A DNA stretch of 6,429 nt from Modestobacter sp. (GTDB lineage Bacteria > Actinomycetota > Actinomycetes > Mycobacteriales > Geodermatophilaceae). The notes below the pieces were generated by a model. The model saw only the letters and a program-made list of their open reading frames with translations. It searched no databases and was not told where the DNA came from. The stretch lies in assembly GCA_025963425.1 (NCBI GenBank), contig JAOPUQ010000043.1, positions 1 through 6,429 of the forward strand, in the 5' to 3' direction. Positions 1 through 5,725 of the stretch are shown piece by piece; within the stretch, counting starts at the first letter, position 1, and each line of letters begins with the position of its first letter. The position numbers and the translations under genes are program-made.

Positions 1-425
1 GGGCCCTGCGTCTTCCACGCCCGGTTGAACCCGGACATGTTGCCGGGTGCGGCGACCGTGTCGGAGTTCGCGAAGTAGTAGAGCTGGTCGGGCGTCGCAG
101 TCCCGAGGTTGTCCTTCTGGAACAGCTCGGCGTACCGGACCCGGTAGGCCTCGACGTCGGGGTCGGTCTCCGGCCGCTCCATCATGAACTCCGACTGGAG
201 CAGCTGGACCCGCTCCCGGACGTCGGGGCGGACGGCGGCGGCCGTCGGGAACTCGGCCTGCAGCGAGTCGATCGACTGGACGGCGGGCCGGGCCGGGTCG
301 CGGCGGCTCTCCCCCCGGAGCCACTCGTTGCCGCAGTCCTCGCAGTGGATCAGCAGCCGGCCATCGGGCTGCGGCTTTCCGGTGATCTCTTCGGAGTTGC
401 AGGTGGGGCAGGTGATCAGTGCCAT
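1..425 (-). CDS. Zinc-ribbon protein of unknown function (3' end beyond window)
   Basis: The frame is open from an ATG at 425 to the left edge, giving 141 complete codons and no stop, so the C-terminus is missing. Residues 6-31 form a zinc ribbon: CPTC at 6-9 and CEDCG at 28-32, a C-x2-C/C-x2-C arrangement that should bind one zinc ion. After it come a charged helical stretch (about 50-105) and a segment rich in aromatic residues (about 114-137, with LYYFANSD and SGFNRAW) that I do not recognise as any family. It starts 25 bases after the stop of the ADP-ribosylglycohydrolase gene, so the two are probably co-transcribed. A GGGG at 434-437, eight bases upstream, is a weak ribosome site. An in-frame ATG at 443 would add six residues. 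The zinc ribbon is clear; any role, such as nucleic-acid or protein binding, is inference. Confidence 0.8.
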   Translation of the reverse strand, partial: MALITCPTCNSEEITGKPQPDGRLLIHCEDCGNEWLRGESRRDPARPAVQSIDSLQAEFPTAAAVRPDVRERVQLLQSEFMMERPETDPDVEAYRVRYAELFQKDNLGTATPDQLYYFANSDTVAAPGNMSGFNRAWKTQG

Positions 426-450
426 GTGTCGAGCCCCGTTCATCGTTCGG

Positions 451-1842
451 TCAGTGCACGCGCTCGAGCGCGTGGGTGAAGCTGTCGTTCCACAGGCTCA
501 GGTGCGGCCAGCGACGCCCGACGATGTCCGTCGCCGCGGCCGCGGACAGCCCCTCGCTGCGCCGCAGCCAGGCCCGCAGCACCAGCCCCGTCCTGGACTG
601 GCCGGCGAAGCAGTGCACGAGCACCTGCTTGCCGTCGGCCCGCAGCGCCTCGATGTCGTCGAGGACGTCCGCAAGGACGGCGTCGAGTTCGCTGTTCGCG
701 TCGTCGTCGGTCAGATACGCAAAGCGTTGTACGTCGTGCAGGAAACGCGTCCCAGTCCGACACAGTGAGACTACGGCGAAGTCGGTCGAGCTGTGGCGGG
801 CGCCGTCCAGGTCGGCCGCCCAGACGCCGTCGGCCACCTCGCGCGGCTCCAGCCGGCGGGTCTCCGGCGCCTCGTACGGATCGTCCGTGGACCCGTCGAG
901 CAGCGCGGCGAGGTGGTGCAGGTCGGCCAGCTGCCACAGCCTGTCGGCATGTCCGGGGACCCGCCCGTGGACGACCGAGGTCCAACGCATCGGGATGCCG
1001 GCGACGCCGAACACGGCGCCGGCGAGTCCGCCGGTCACCGCGGCGACGGTGTCGGTGTCGCCGCCCAGGTCGATGACCAGCCGCAGGGCCTCGGCGAAGT
1101 CCCGGCCGTGGCGCAGCGCCCACAGCGCGGAGCCGAGCGTCGGCCAGACGGCGCCGTTGGTCTCGGTGGCCTGGTCCGGGGTCCAGTCCGGGGCGAGCAC
1201 CGTGGCCCACCGGCGGCGGTGGGTGGGGGCGACCAGTTCCAGCGTCTTCGGGACGGCGGCGAGCGGGTCCCCGCCGTCGAGTGCGACCCGGACCAGTTCG
1301 TGGAAGACCGCACAGCCCTCGCCGGTCGACGGGTCCCCGTGGGTGAGGGCGGAGATGCGGCGGGCGGCGTCCATCGTCGCGTGCCGGCCCTCGCGGGCGA
1401 ACCGGATGGCGGCCGGCGTCGTGCGCATCAGCGAGCCGTTGCCGGCGGCGTGCCGGGACCGGGCGAAGTGCACGACCGCGGCGGTGTGCCAGGGCAGGCC
1501 GGAGCCGAGGACGGCGCGGGTCTGGTTCCCGATGTCGGGCGGCTCCGCCTGGGCCCAGGCCCGGAAGCGGGCGAAGACGTCGGCCTCGTCGAGTCCGCCG
1601 CGCTCGATCAGCGAGGTGGCGAGCAGCAGGGCCATCTGGGTGTCGTCGGTGAACTCGCCGGGCTCCCGGCCCGGCGAGCCGCCGCCGCACATCTCGGTGG
1701 CGAGGCCGCGCGCGGGGAAGGGGAAGCGGGCGGTGAACAGGCCGGGCGGCCCGAACTCGAACGGTGCGCCGAGCGCGTCGCCGACCGCCGAGCCGATCAG
1801 CGCGCCGGCGACGCGGTGGGCGCGGGGCATGGGCTGGGTCAT
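451..1842 (-). CDS. ADP-ribosylglycohydrolase (DraG/ARH family) fused to a dual-specificity-phosphatase-like domain
   Basis: The 463-residue protein has two domains. Residues about 10-310 are an ADP-ribosylglycohydrolase: GSAVGDALGAP at 17-27, the metal motif TDDT at 65-68, GNGSLMR at 134-140, THGDPSTGEG at 167-176 and GGDTDT at 260-265. The Thr-Asp-Asp and Asp-x-Asp-Thr sets match the two-metal site of the family, which removes ADP-ribose from proteins, nucleic acids or small molecules. Residues about 340-463 look like a cysteine phosphatase: HCFAGQSRTG at 410-419 is the HC-x5-R loop (Cys411, Arg417), and Asp379-381 could supply the general acid. Both active sites look intact. The start is supported by a perfect AGGAGG four bases upstream. 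The fusion suggests a coupled reaction, perhaps hydrolysis of an ADP-ribosyl link plus phosphate removal. The substrate is unknown. The downstream zinc-ribbon gene is probably in the same operon. Confidence 0.93.
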   Translation of the reverse strand: MTQPMPRAHRVAGALIGSAVGDALGAPFEFGPPGLFTARFPFPARGLATEMCGGGSPGREPGEFTDDTQMALLLATSLIERGGLDEADVFARFRAWAQAEPPDIGNQTRAVLGSGLPWHTAAVVHFARSRHAAGNGSLMRTTPAAIRFAREGRHATMDAARRISALTHGDPSTGEGCAVFHELVRVALDGGDPLAAVPKTLELVAPTHRRRWATVLAPDWTPDQATETNGAVWPTLGSALWALRHGRDFAEALRLVIDLGGDTDTVAAVTGGLAGAVFGVAGIPMRWTSVVHGRVPGHADRLWQLADLHHLAALLDGSTDDPYEAPETRRLEPREVADGVWAADLDGARHSSTDFAVVSLCRTGTRFLHDVQRFAYLTDDDANSELDAVLADVLDDIEALRADGKQVLVHCFAGQSRTGLVLRAWLRRSEGLSAAAATDIVGRRWPHLSLWNDSFTHALERVH

Positions 1843-1846
1843 CGGG

Positions 1847-1852
1847 CCTCCT
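1847..1852 (-). promoter_or_regulatory. Ribosome binding site of the ADP-ribosylglycohydrolase gene
   Basis: On the minus strand this is a perfect AGGAGG, four bases before the ATG at 1842. It decides the start: the next in-frame Met (codon 5) would lie 16 bases away, and the longer overlapping minus-strand frame starting at 1879 is arginine-rich shadow sequence. Confidence 0.8.
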
Positions 1853-1892
1853 GAGCGGGATCGTCGCCTCCGCTCTCATCGTCAGTCGCTCC

Positions 1893-1904
1893 GCTCGAAC
1901 GAGC
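1893..1904. repeat. Short inverted repeat, possible operator
   Basis: GCTCG and CGAGC arms are separated by AA. The repeat lies 51 bases upstream of the ADP-ribosylglycohydrolase start and overlaps the second copy of the CTCCGCTC direct repeat (1889-1896), whose first copy is at 1868-1875, 21 bases away or about two helical turns. That spacing would suit a dimeric regulator, but such short repeats arise easily in GC-rich DNA. Confidence 0.3.
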
Positions 1905-2022
1905 TAACGGAACGGGTCCGGCTCTCACCCCTTCGGTGGGTACTTCACGCGGAGTGACGAGATCGGCCGCCACGGCTGCTTGTATCCGACTGTCCAGCCC
2001 CCGTGACCTGCGTCGATCCCGA

Positions 2023-2057
2023 TGCGATCCCCGGCCGGACGACGCCGGCTGATCGCA
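2023..2057 (+). promoter_or_regulatory. Bulged hairpin upstream of the coiled-coil gene (leader structure or operator)
   Basis: TGCGATC (2023-2029) pairs perfectly with GATCGCA (2051-2057). After a three-base CCC bulge (2030-2032), GGCCGG (2033-2038) pairs with CCGGCT (2045-2050, one G-T pair) around a six-base loop. It ends 66 bases before the GTG start of the first envelope-operon gene. It could fold in a 5' leader RNA or be a protein-binding palindrome in DNA. No known riboswitch class is recognisable, and no T-run follows, so it is not a typical attenuator. Confidence 0.4.
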
Positions 2058-2113
2058 CAGCGCAGTCGGTTCCGGCGTCCACGTCCAACGATCGAGCGGG
2101 CCGTCGGCCGGCA

Positions 2114-2119
2114 AGGGGG
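2114..2119 (+). promoter_or_regulatory. Ribosome binding site of the coiled-coil gene
   Basis: AGGGGG lies four bases before the GTG at 2124 and selects this start over the in-frame ATG at 2022. The 2022 start has no ribosome site and would add 34 arginine-rich residues that overlap the hairpin. Confidence 0.65.
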
Positions 2120-2123
2120 AACT

Positions 2124-2843
2124 GTGGCCACCACCAGGTCGGGAACCGGACGGGTCGACCGTCCCTACCGGGCGCTGCCCGTCTCCGTGCCCACCCGCAT
2201 CGCCCTGCGGTGGCACGCCCGCGCCGACCGTCGCGCCGGCCTGCCGCTGGGCATGGCCCCCGACTCCACACCGGTCCTGCAGAGCCTGACCGCGCGGCAC
2301 GGCGAGGCCTGCGAGCGGGAGCGCACCCGGTTCGTCGCCGACGTCCGGCCGATCGACGTCCGGCTGGGCCGGCTCGAGGCCGAGCTGCCCTCGCTGCGCG
2401 CGATGCTGGACGACCGGTCCGCCGAGGTCGCCCGCGCCACCGTGCCGCTGACCGAGCACCAGCTGACCCGCCGCCTCGCCGGCGAGCAGGGCCTACCCGC
2501 GGCGCTGGTCCGCCAGCGCCGGCAGACCACGCACGACCGCGCGCTCGAGGTCGCCCGGGCGGCGCAGCTCACCGCCCAGCGGACGGTCGACGAGCTGCTC
2601 AGCGAGCAGGCGCAGCTGCGGGCAGGCCGGCAGAACCGCGCCGAGATCACCTGCTCCCGCGTGCTGCGCTTCGGCGACTTCACCCGCAGGCAGGCCGCGA
2701 TCTACCGCCGGGCGCTCGTCCGCAAGCACCCCGACCGCGAGGCGCTGACCCACGAGTGGCAGACCGACCTGGCTCCAGCACCCCCGTGGGCCACCCCCGA
2801 CGCCCTCCTCCTGTCCACCCGCGACGCCGGAGTTGCCGCATGA
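2124..2843 (+). CDS. Soluble arginine-rich coiled-coil protein, first gene of the envelope operon
   Basis: This is a 239-residue protein starting at GTG. I do not recognise a family. It has no signal peptide and no membrane segment, so it is probably cytoplasmic. Residues about 60-105 and 128-170 are long, charged, alpha-helical stretches with heptad-like spacing (for example VRLGRLEAELPSLRAMLDD at 79-97 and VDELLSEQAQL at 155-165), a likely antiparallel coiled coil. A compact basic segment follows (about 180-212, FGDFTRRQAAIYRRALVRKH), then a proline-rich tail. Its stop overlaps the start of the membrane-protein gene by four bases (ATGA), which implies translational coupling and roughly matched production. 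The likely role is a cytoplasmic partner of the membrane protein, binding its coiled-coil arms; that is inference. Its basic character would also allow nucleic-acid binding. Confidence 0.82.
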   Translation: MATTRSGTGRVDRPYRALPVSVPTRIALRWHARADRRAGLPLGMAPDSTPVLQSLTARHGEACERERTRFVADVRPIDVRLGRLEAELPSLRAMLDDRSAEVARATVPLTEHQLTRRLAGEQGLPAALVRQRRQTTHDRALEVARAAQLTAQRTVDELLSEQAQLRAGRQNRAEITCSRVLRFGDFTRRQAAIYRRALVRKHPDREALTHEWQTDLAPAPPWATPDALLLSTRDAGVAA

Positions 2844-4210
2844 ACCGCCCCTGGTCCCGTACGCGCACCGAGCAGCCGGCCCCGACGCGCCTGCGGGCCG
2901 ACGACACCGCGGACGGGTCGGTGCTGCGCCGTCCGGTCGACCCGGCGCTGCCGCCGCGGCTGTCGGCCGGCGCCGCCCGGGACGCCGTCCACAAGGTCGT
3001 CACCGAGCTGCACGCCCGGGGTGCGCTGGACGCCGGCAACGGCGACGTCGTCGACGGCTGGCTCGACGCCCTGCACCCCCAGTGGCGCGCGCACGCCACC
3101 ATGTCCGCGACCGAGCACGCCGGCCTCGCCCAGCTGGCGGCCGGGGACTACGAGGCCGCGGCCGTCGCCGCACGGCAGCGCGCGGACGCCGCCGAGGCCG
3201 AACTCGCGCACACCGGACGACTGGTCGGCGCCTACGAGCAGGCGCTGCTGCCCGGTGACGCGCCGGAGCAGCCGGACCGGCGGCAGCGTCGTCCCGACCT
3301 CGAGCGGCTCGAGGGCCTGACCACGCCCCGGTGGCAGGGCCCGGCGATGCTGCTCCTGCTCCTGGTGGTGGGCGCCGGTGACTTCGTCACCTTCTGGATG
3401 ACCCTCGCCGGGCTGCTCCGGGAGAACGGCGTGGTCACCTGGATCCTCGTCGGGTCCTTCACCTTCGCCTCGATCGCGATCATGCACTTCGCCGGGCACA
3501 CGGCGAAGAACGTCCGCGAGGGGTGCGGGGGACTCGGCAAGAGCGCCGTCATCGCGCTGGCCTCGGTCTGGGCGCTGCTGGGGGCGGTCGCGTTCTACGT
3601 CCGTACGCAGTACACCGCGACGGAGACCGCGAGCACCGACGTGGCCTTCGGCGCGGACCCGTCCGCCGCGTCCACCGGCGCGGACCCGATGCTGTCCGCC
3701 CTGCTGCTGGTCGGCCTCTTCCTGGCCTCGGGCTTCCTCGCCTTCTGGGTCGGCTTCTCCGCCCACCACCCGCGGATGGCGACCTACCGGAAGCTGCGCA
3801 CGCAGCTCACCGAGCAGCGGGAGGCCGTCGCGGCGACCACCAGGGCCTCGCTCGCCGCCGAGCGGCTGCTGGCCAACGCGCGCATGGAGGAGCAGCGGGT
3901 CGCGGACCGCACCGCGAGCGCCGCGGACAGCGCCGCGGCCGAGATCGCCGAGCTCAAGGAGCTCGCCCGGCTGCACCTGGCCGGGCTGCTCGGCGAGCCG
4001 GCGGCCACCAACGCCGTCACCACCGGGCGGGGGACCGAGCCGCCGACCCGCTCGCGGTCGGCCGGCGACGACGTCGAGCCGGACGCCGCGCCGGACGCCG
4101 CGCCGGACGACGCGGTCCCGCTGATCCGCCCCCGCACGTCCCTGAACGCGCTGCTCAGCGTGCCCACCGTGCGCATCAACGGCCACGCGCGGCCGGCGAC
4201 GTCGCACTGA
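2840..4210 (+). CDS. Four-helix membrane protein with cytoplasmic coiled-coil arms, envelope operon hub
   Basis: This is a 456-residue protein; no family is recognised with certainty. The start is the ATG in the ATGA overlap, with GGAG at 2829-2832 seven bases upstream. Residues 1-165 are soluble, with an alanine-rich helical stretch at about 97-136. Four membrane helices follow at about 167-192, 198-218, 234-254 and 284-307. The basic TM2-TM3 loop (219-234) suggests both termini are in the cytoplasm and the acidic loop 257-283 is outside. Residues about 315-383 form a long coiled coil (for example SAAAEIAELKELARLHL at 364-380). The tail has an acidic Pro-Asp-Ala repeat (413-424) and a conserved-looking end (430-448). 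TM1 holds Asp181 and TM2 holds His216, unusual buried polar residues. Loosely it recalls stator or scaffold proteins, but no MotA/ExbB signature is visible. It probably links the coiled-coil protein to the lipoprotein. Confidence 0.85.
   Translation: MNRPWSRTRTEQPAPTRLRADDTADGSVLRRPVDPALPPRLSAGAARDAVHKVVTELHARGALDAGNGDVVDGWLDALHPQWRAHATMSATEHAGLAQLAAGDYEAAAVAARQRADAAEAELAHTGRLVGAYEQALLPGDAPEQPDRRQRRPDLERLEGLTTPRWQGPAMLLLLLVVGAGDFVTFWMTLAGLLRENGVVTWILVGSFTFASIAIMHFAGHTAKNVREGCGGLGKSAVIALASVWALLGAVAFYVRTQYTATETASTDVAFGADPSAASTGADPMLSALLLVGLFLASGFLAFWVGFSAHHPRMATYRKLRTQLTEQREAVAATTRASLAAERLLANARMEEQRVADRTASAADSAAAEIAELKELARLHLAGLLGEPAATNAVTTGRGTEPPTRSRSAGDDVEPDAAPDAAPDDAVPLIRPRTSLNALLSVPTVRINGHARPATSH
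4079..4114 (+). repeat. Three tandem 12-bp repeats inside the membrane-protein gene
   Basis: The unit CCGGACGCCGCG occurs twice exactly (4079-4090, 4091-4102) and once with a single change (4103-4114). It encodes repeated Pro-Asp-Ala-Ala in the acidic, probably disordered, C-terminal linker. The copy number may vary between strains without changing the reading frame. Confidence 0.85.
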
Positions 4211-4237
4211 GCCGCGCCGTCCGACCGCACCTGCTCG

Positions 4238-4243
4238 AAGGGA
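4238..4243 (+). promoter_or_regulatory. Ribosome binding site of the OmpA-domain lipoprotein gene
   Basis: AAGGGA lies five bases before the GTG at 4249. It fixes the start directly ahead of a well-formed lipoprotein signal peptide; the frame itself is open much further upstream, back into the membrane-protein gene. Confidence 0.7.
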
Positions 4244-4248
4244 ACCCC

Positions 4249-5430
4249 GTGCACACCTCCTCCGTCCTGCGCCGCCTCTGCGTCGGCACCGGCAGCCTCG
4301 CCCTGGTCGCCGGCCTGGCCGGCTGCTCCGGCTCGCCGTCCAGCGAGCCGACCGGTGGGCTGGCGATCGTCGTCGGCGCGCACAGCAACATGCCGGCGGC
4401 GAGCCTGGACGGTGCCGCGCACGACGCGCTCGAGGCTGCGGTCACGAACCGGTCCTACCTGTCGGTGGTGGTGGCGGACGGCGCTCCGTTCGAGTCGGTC
4501 ACGGGCCGGCTGGTCGTCAGCGACGCCAACGAGGTGGCGCGCACGGCCGACGAGGCCGCGAACCGGCAGAAGGTGCAGGCCGCGGTGTCCGGTGCGGCTG
4601 CGCGGGCGGCGCAGACCGACCTGCTCGCCGCGCTGGACCTCGGCGCCCGGTCGCTGTCGGCGGCCGGTGGCGCGCACACGATCGTGGTCCTCGACTCCGG
4701 GCTCTCGACGGTCGCACCGCTGGACTTCACCCAGGCCGGACTGCTGGACGCCGATCCGACCGAGCTGGCCGACAGCCTGCAGGCGGCCGGCGAGCTGCCG
4801 GGCCTGGCGGGTGCGGACGTCGTCTTCCAGGGGCTCGGTGACACGGCGGCTCCGCAGCCGGCCGTCGGCCGTGCCCAGCGGGCCAACCTCGTCGCGATCT
4901 GGACGGCGGTCGCCACGGCTGCCGGGGCCGGGAGCGTGACGGTGGAGGAGTCGCCGCTCAGCGCCGAGCCGGCCGGCGGCCTGCCGCCCGTCACCCCGGT
5001 GCCGGTGAGCCCGGGGCTGCGCTGCAGCGCCAGCACCGTCACCCTCACCGGCGGCGACGTCGCCTTCCGGGCCGACAGCGCGACCTTCGTCGACCCGGCC
5101 GCCGCGGCCGACACCCTTGCACCGATCGCGAAGCAGATGGTCGACGGGAAGCTGACCGCCGGCGTGAGCGGCATGACCGCGGCTGTCGGCGATCTCGCCG
5201 GGCAGAAGACCCTCAGCCGGCAGCGGGCCCAGGCCGTGGCCGACCTGCTGGTGCGCCTCGGCGTCCCCGCCGACGGGATGACGGTGGCCGGGCTGGGCAG
5301 CGAGTTCCCCGGCTACGTCGAGGACCACGACGCGGCCGGCGCCCTCGTGCCGGACCGGGCGGCCGCCAACCGCAAGGTCGTCATCGACCTTGCCGGCGCC
5401 TCGGCGGACGTCACCTGCGCGCTGGGGTGA
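4249..5430 (+). CDS. Lipoprotein with a vWA-like N-terminal region and a C-terminal OmpA-type domain
   Basis: This is a 393-residue protein starting at GTG. Residues 1-26 are a lipoprotein signal: basic SVLRR, a hydrophobic core and the lipobox LAGC with Cys26 as the lipidated residue. It should sit on the outer face of the cytoplasmic membrane. Residues about 36-235 alternate strands and helices as in a von Willebrand A or Rossmann-like fold (GLAIVVGAHSN at 37-47, TDLLAALDLG at 123-132, HTIVVLDSG at 143-151). A proline-rich linker (243-256) leads to an OmpA-type domain (about 262-382) with LSRQRAQAV at 322-330, GLGSEFPG at 348-355 and AANRKVVID at 372-380. OmpA domains usually bind peptidoglycan, but the Asp of the usual GHTD motif is replaced here (GMTA at 308-311). 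Cys259 and Cys389 flank the domain. It follows the membrane-protein gene by 38 bases and is probably the wall-facing part of the same complex. Confidence 0.9.
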   Translation: MHTSSVLRRLCVGTGSLALVAGLAGCSGSPSSEPTGGLAIVVGAHSNMPAASLDGAAHDALEAAVTNRSYLSVVVADGAPFESVTGRLVVSDANEVARTADEAANRQKVQAAVSGAAARAAQTDLLAALDLGARSLSAAGGAHTIVVLDSGLSTVAPLDFTQAGLLDADPTELADSLQAAGELPGLAGADVVFQGLGDTAAPQPAVGRAQRANLVAIWTAVATAAGAGSVTVEESPLSAEPAGGLPPVTPVPVSPGLRCSASTVTLTGGDVAFRADSATFVDPAAAADTLAPIAKQMVDGKLTAGVSGMTAAVGDLAGQKTLSRQRAQAVADLLVRLGVPADGMTVAGLGSEFPGYVEDHDAAGALVPDRAAANRKVVIDLAGASADVTCALG

Positions 5431-5627
5431 GAGCCCGTCGTCGATGCTCCGGTCCCTGCGGTGGGAGGCGCGAGGGAGTGCCAGCTGACCGGGGCCGCCG
5501 AACACGACGGGCTGACGACGATGGGGTCCTGGCTGCGCGGTCAGCCCGGCTCACTCCGTCGGCTACGGGGCAGCTGGTCCGGGTCGAGCTCGAGGAGGGC
5601 CACCCGGCTCAGGCATAGGAGCACGGG

Positions 5628-5651
5628 CCGGGGCCGGCGCGCCGGCCCCGG
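5628..5651. terminator. Perfect 24-bp GC-only palindrome, possible terminator for the plus-strand operon
   Basis: The two halves are exactly complementary about the centre 5639/5640, with GGCGCGCC in the middle. As RNA it would give a 10-bp stem closed by a GCGC loop. It lies about 200 bases after the lipoprotein stop. No T-run follows on either strand, so it would be a T-less, actinobacterial-type terminator; a DNA-level binding site is the alternative. Confidence 0.5.
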
Positions 5652-5660
5652 ACAGACGCA

Positions 5661-5693
5661 CGCCCCGCTCGGTCGAGGGTCACGAGCGGGGCG
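5661..5693 (-). terminator. Hairpin terminator of the isocitrate-lyase-family gene
   Basis: An 11-bp perfect stem (5661-5671 with 5683-5693, CGCCCCGCTCG against CGAGCGGGGCG) encloses an 11-base loop. It begins 32 bases past the stop of the minus-strand gene. No T-run follows, which is common for terminators in high-GC actinobacteria. It could also act on plus-strand transcripts from the lipoprotein operon. Confidence 0.6.
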
Positions 5694-5725
5694 CACGGAT
5701 CAGGGGGAGCAGTCCAGCGGAGCGG

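Larger units (their letters stand above)
1843..2123. promoter_or_regulatory. Divergent intergenic region, probable promoters for both operons
   Basis: This 281-base spacer separates the minus-strand ADP-ribosylglycohydrolase operon from the plus-strand envelope operon, so both promoters should lie here. I find no convincing -35/-10 pair on either strand. The best remnants are TTGTAT at 1980-1985 (plus) and a TTAGCT-like hexamer near 1902-1907 (minus), neither with a good partner. The structure I can support is an inverted repeat (1893-1904), a direct repeat of CTCCGCTC (1868-1875 and 1889-1896), a weak 6-bp hairpin at 1924-1940 and the bulged hairpin at 2023-2057. Frames that read through here are extensions of neighbouring genes or shadows. 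Confidence 0.5.
5431..5725. other. Convergent intergenic region
   Basis: This 295-base spacer lies between the 3' ends of the lipoprotein gene and the isocitrate-lyase-family gene. Positions 5431-5620 show no supportable gene: the short frames there lack ribosome sites and have arginine-rich shadow composition. Positions 5584-5593 are a 10-bp palindrome of no obvious role. The two strong hairpins at 5628-5651 and 5661-5693 are listed separately. Confidence 0.6.

Noticed and set aside
440..1879. A 479-codon minus-strand frame overlapping the ADP-ribosylglycohydrolase gene
   Set aside because: Its protein is arginine-rich and low in complexity. It is a shadow of the frame that contains clear catalytic motifs and a perfect ribosome site.
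419..1957. Long plus-strand frames (512 and 353 codons) antisense to the ADP-ribosylglycohydrolase gene
   Set aside because: They arise from the GC bias of the minus-strand gene, lack ribosome sites and encode Ser/Arg/Gly-rich sequence with no family motifs.
2003..2839. Upstream extension of the membrane-protein frame to a start at 2003
   Set aside because: It would overlap the whole coiled-coil gene and is Arg/Pro-rich. The ATG at 2840 has a ribosome site and an ATGA coupling overlap.
3523..4248. Upstream extension of the lipoprotein frame
   Set aside because: It would run through the membrane-protein gene and destroy the lipoprotein signal. The GTG at 4249 has a good ribosome site.
2124..5430. 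Identification of the operon as Zorya (ZorAB) or a flagellar-type stator
   Set aside because: The membrane protein lacks a MotA/ExbB signature and has its large soluble arms at both ends. The OmpA-type domain is on a lipoprotein, not a single-helix MotB-like protein, and no Zorya effector gene is present.
2702..5505. Long minus-strand frames (501 and 573 codons) antisense to the envelope operon
   Set aside because: They have Gly/Arg-rich composition and no motifs, and they are opposite genes with membrane helices, a lipobox and an OmpA-type domain.
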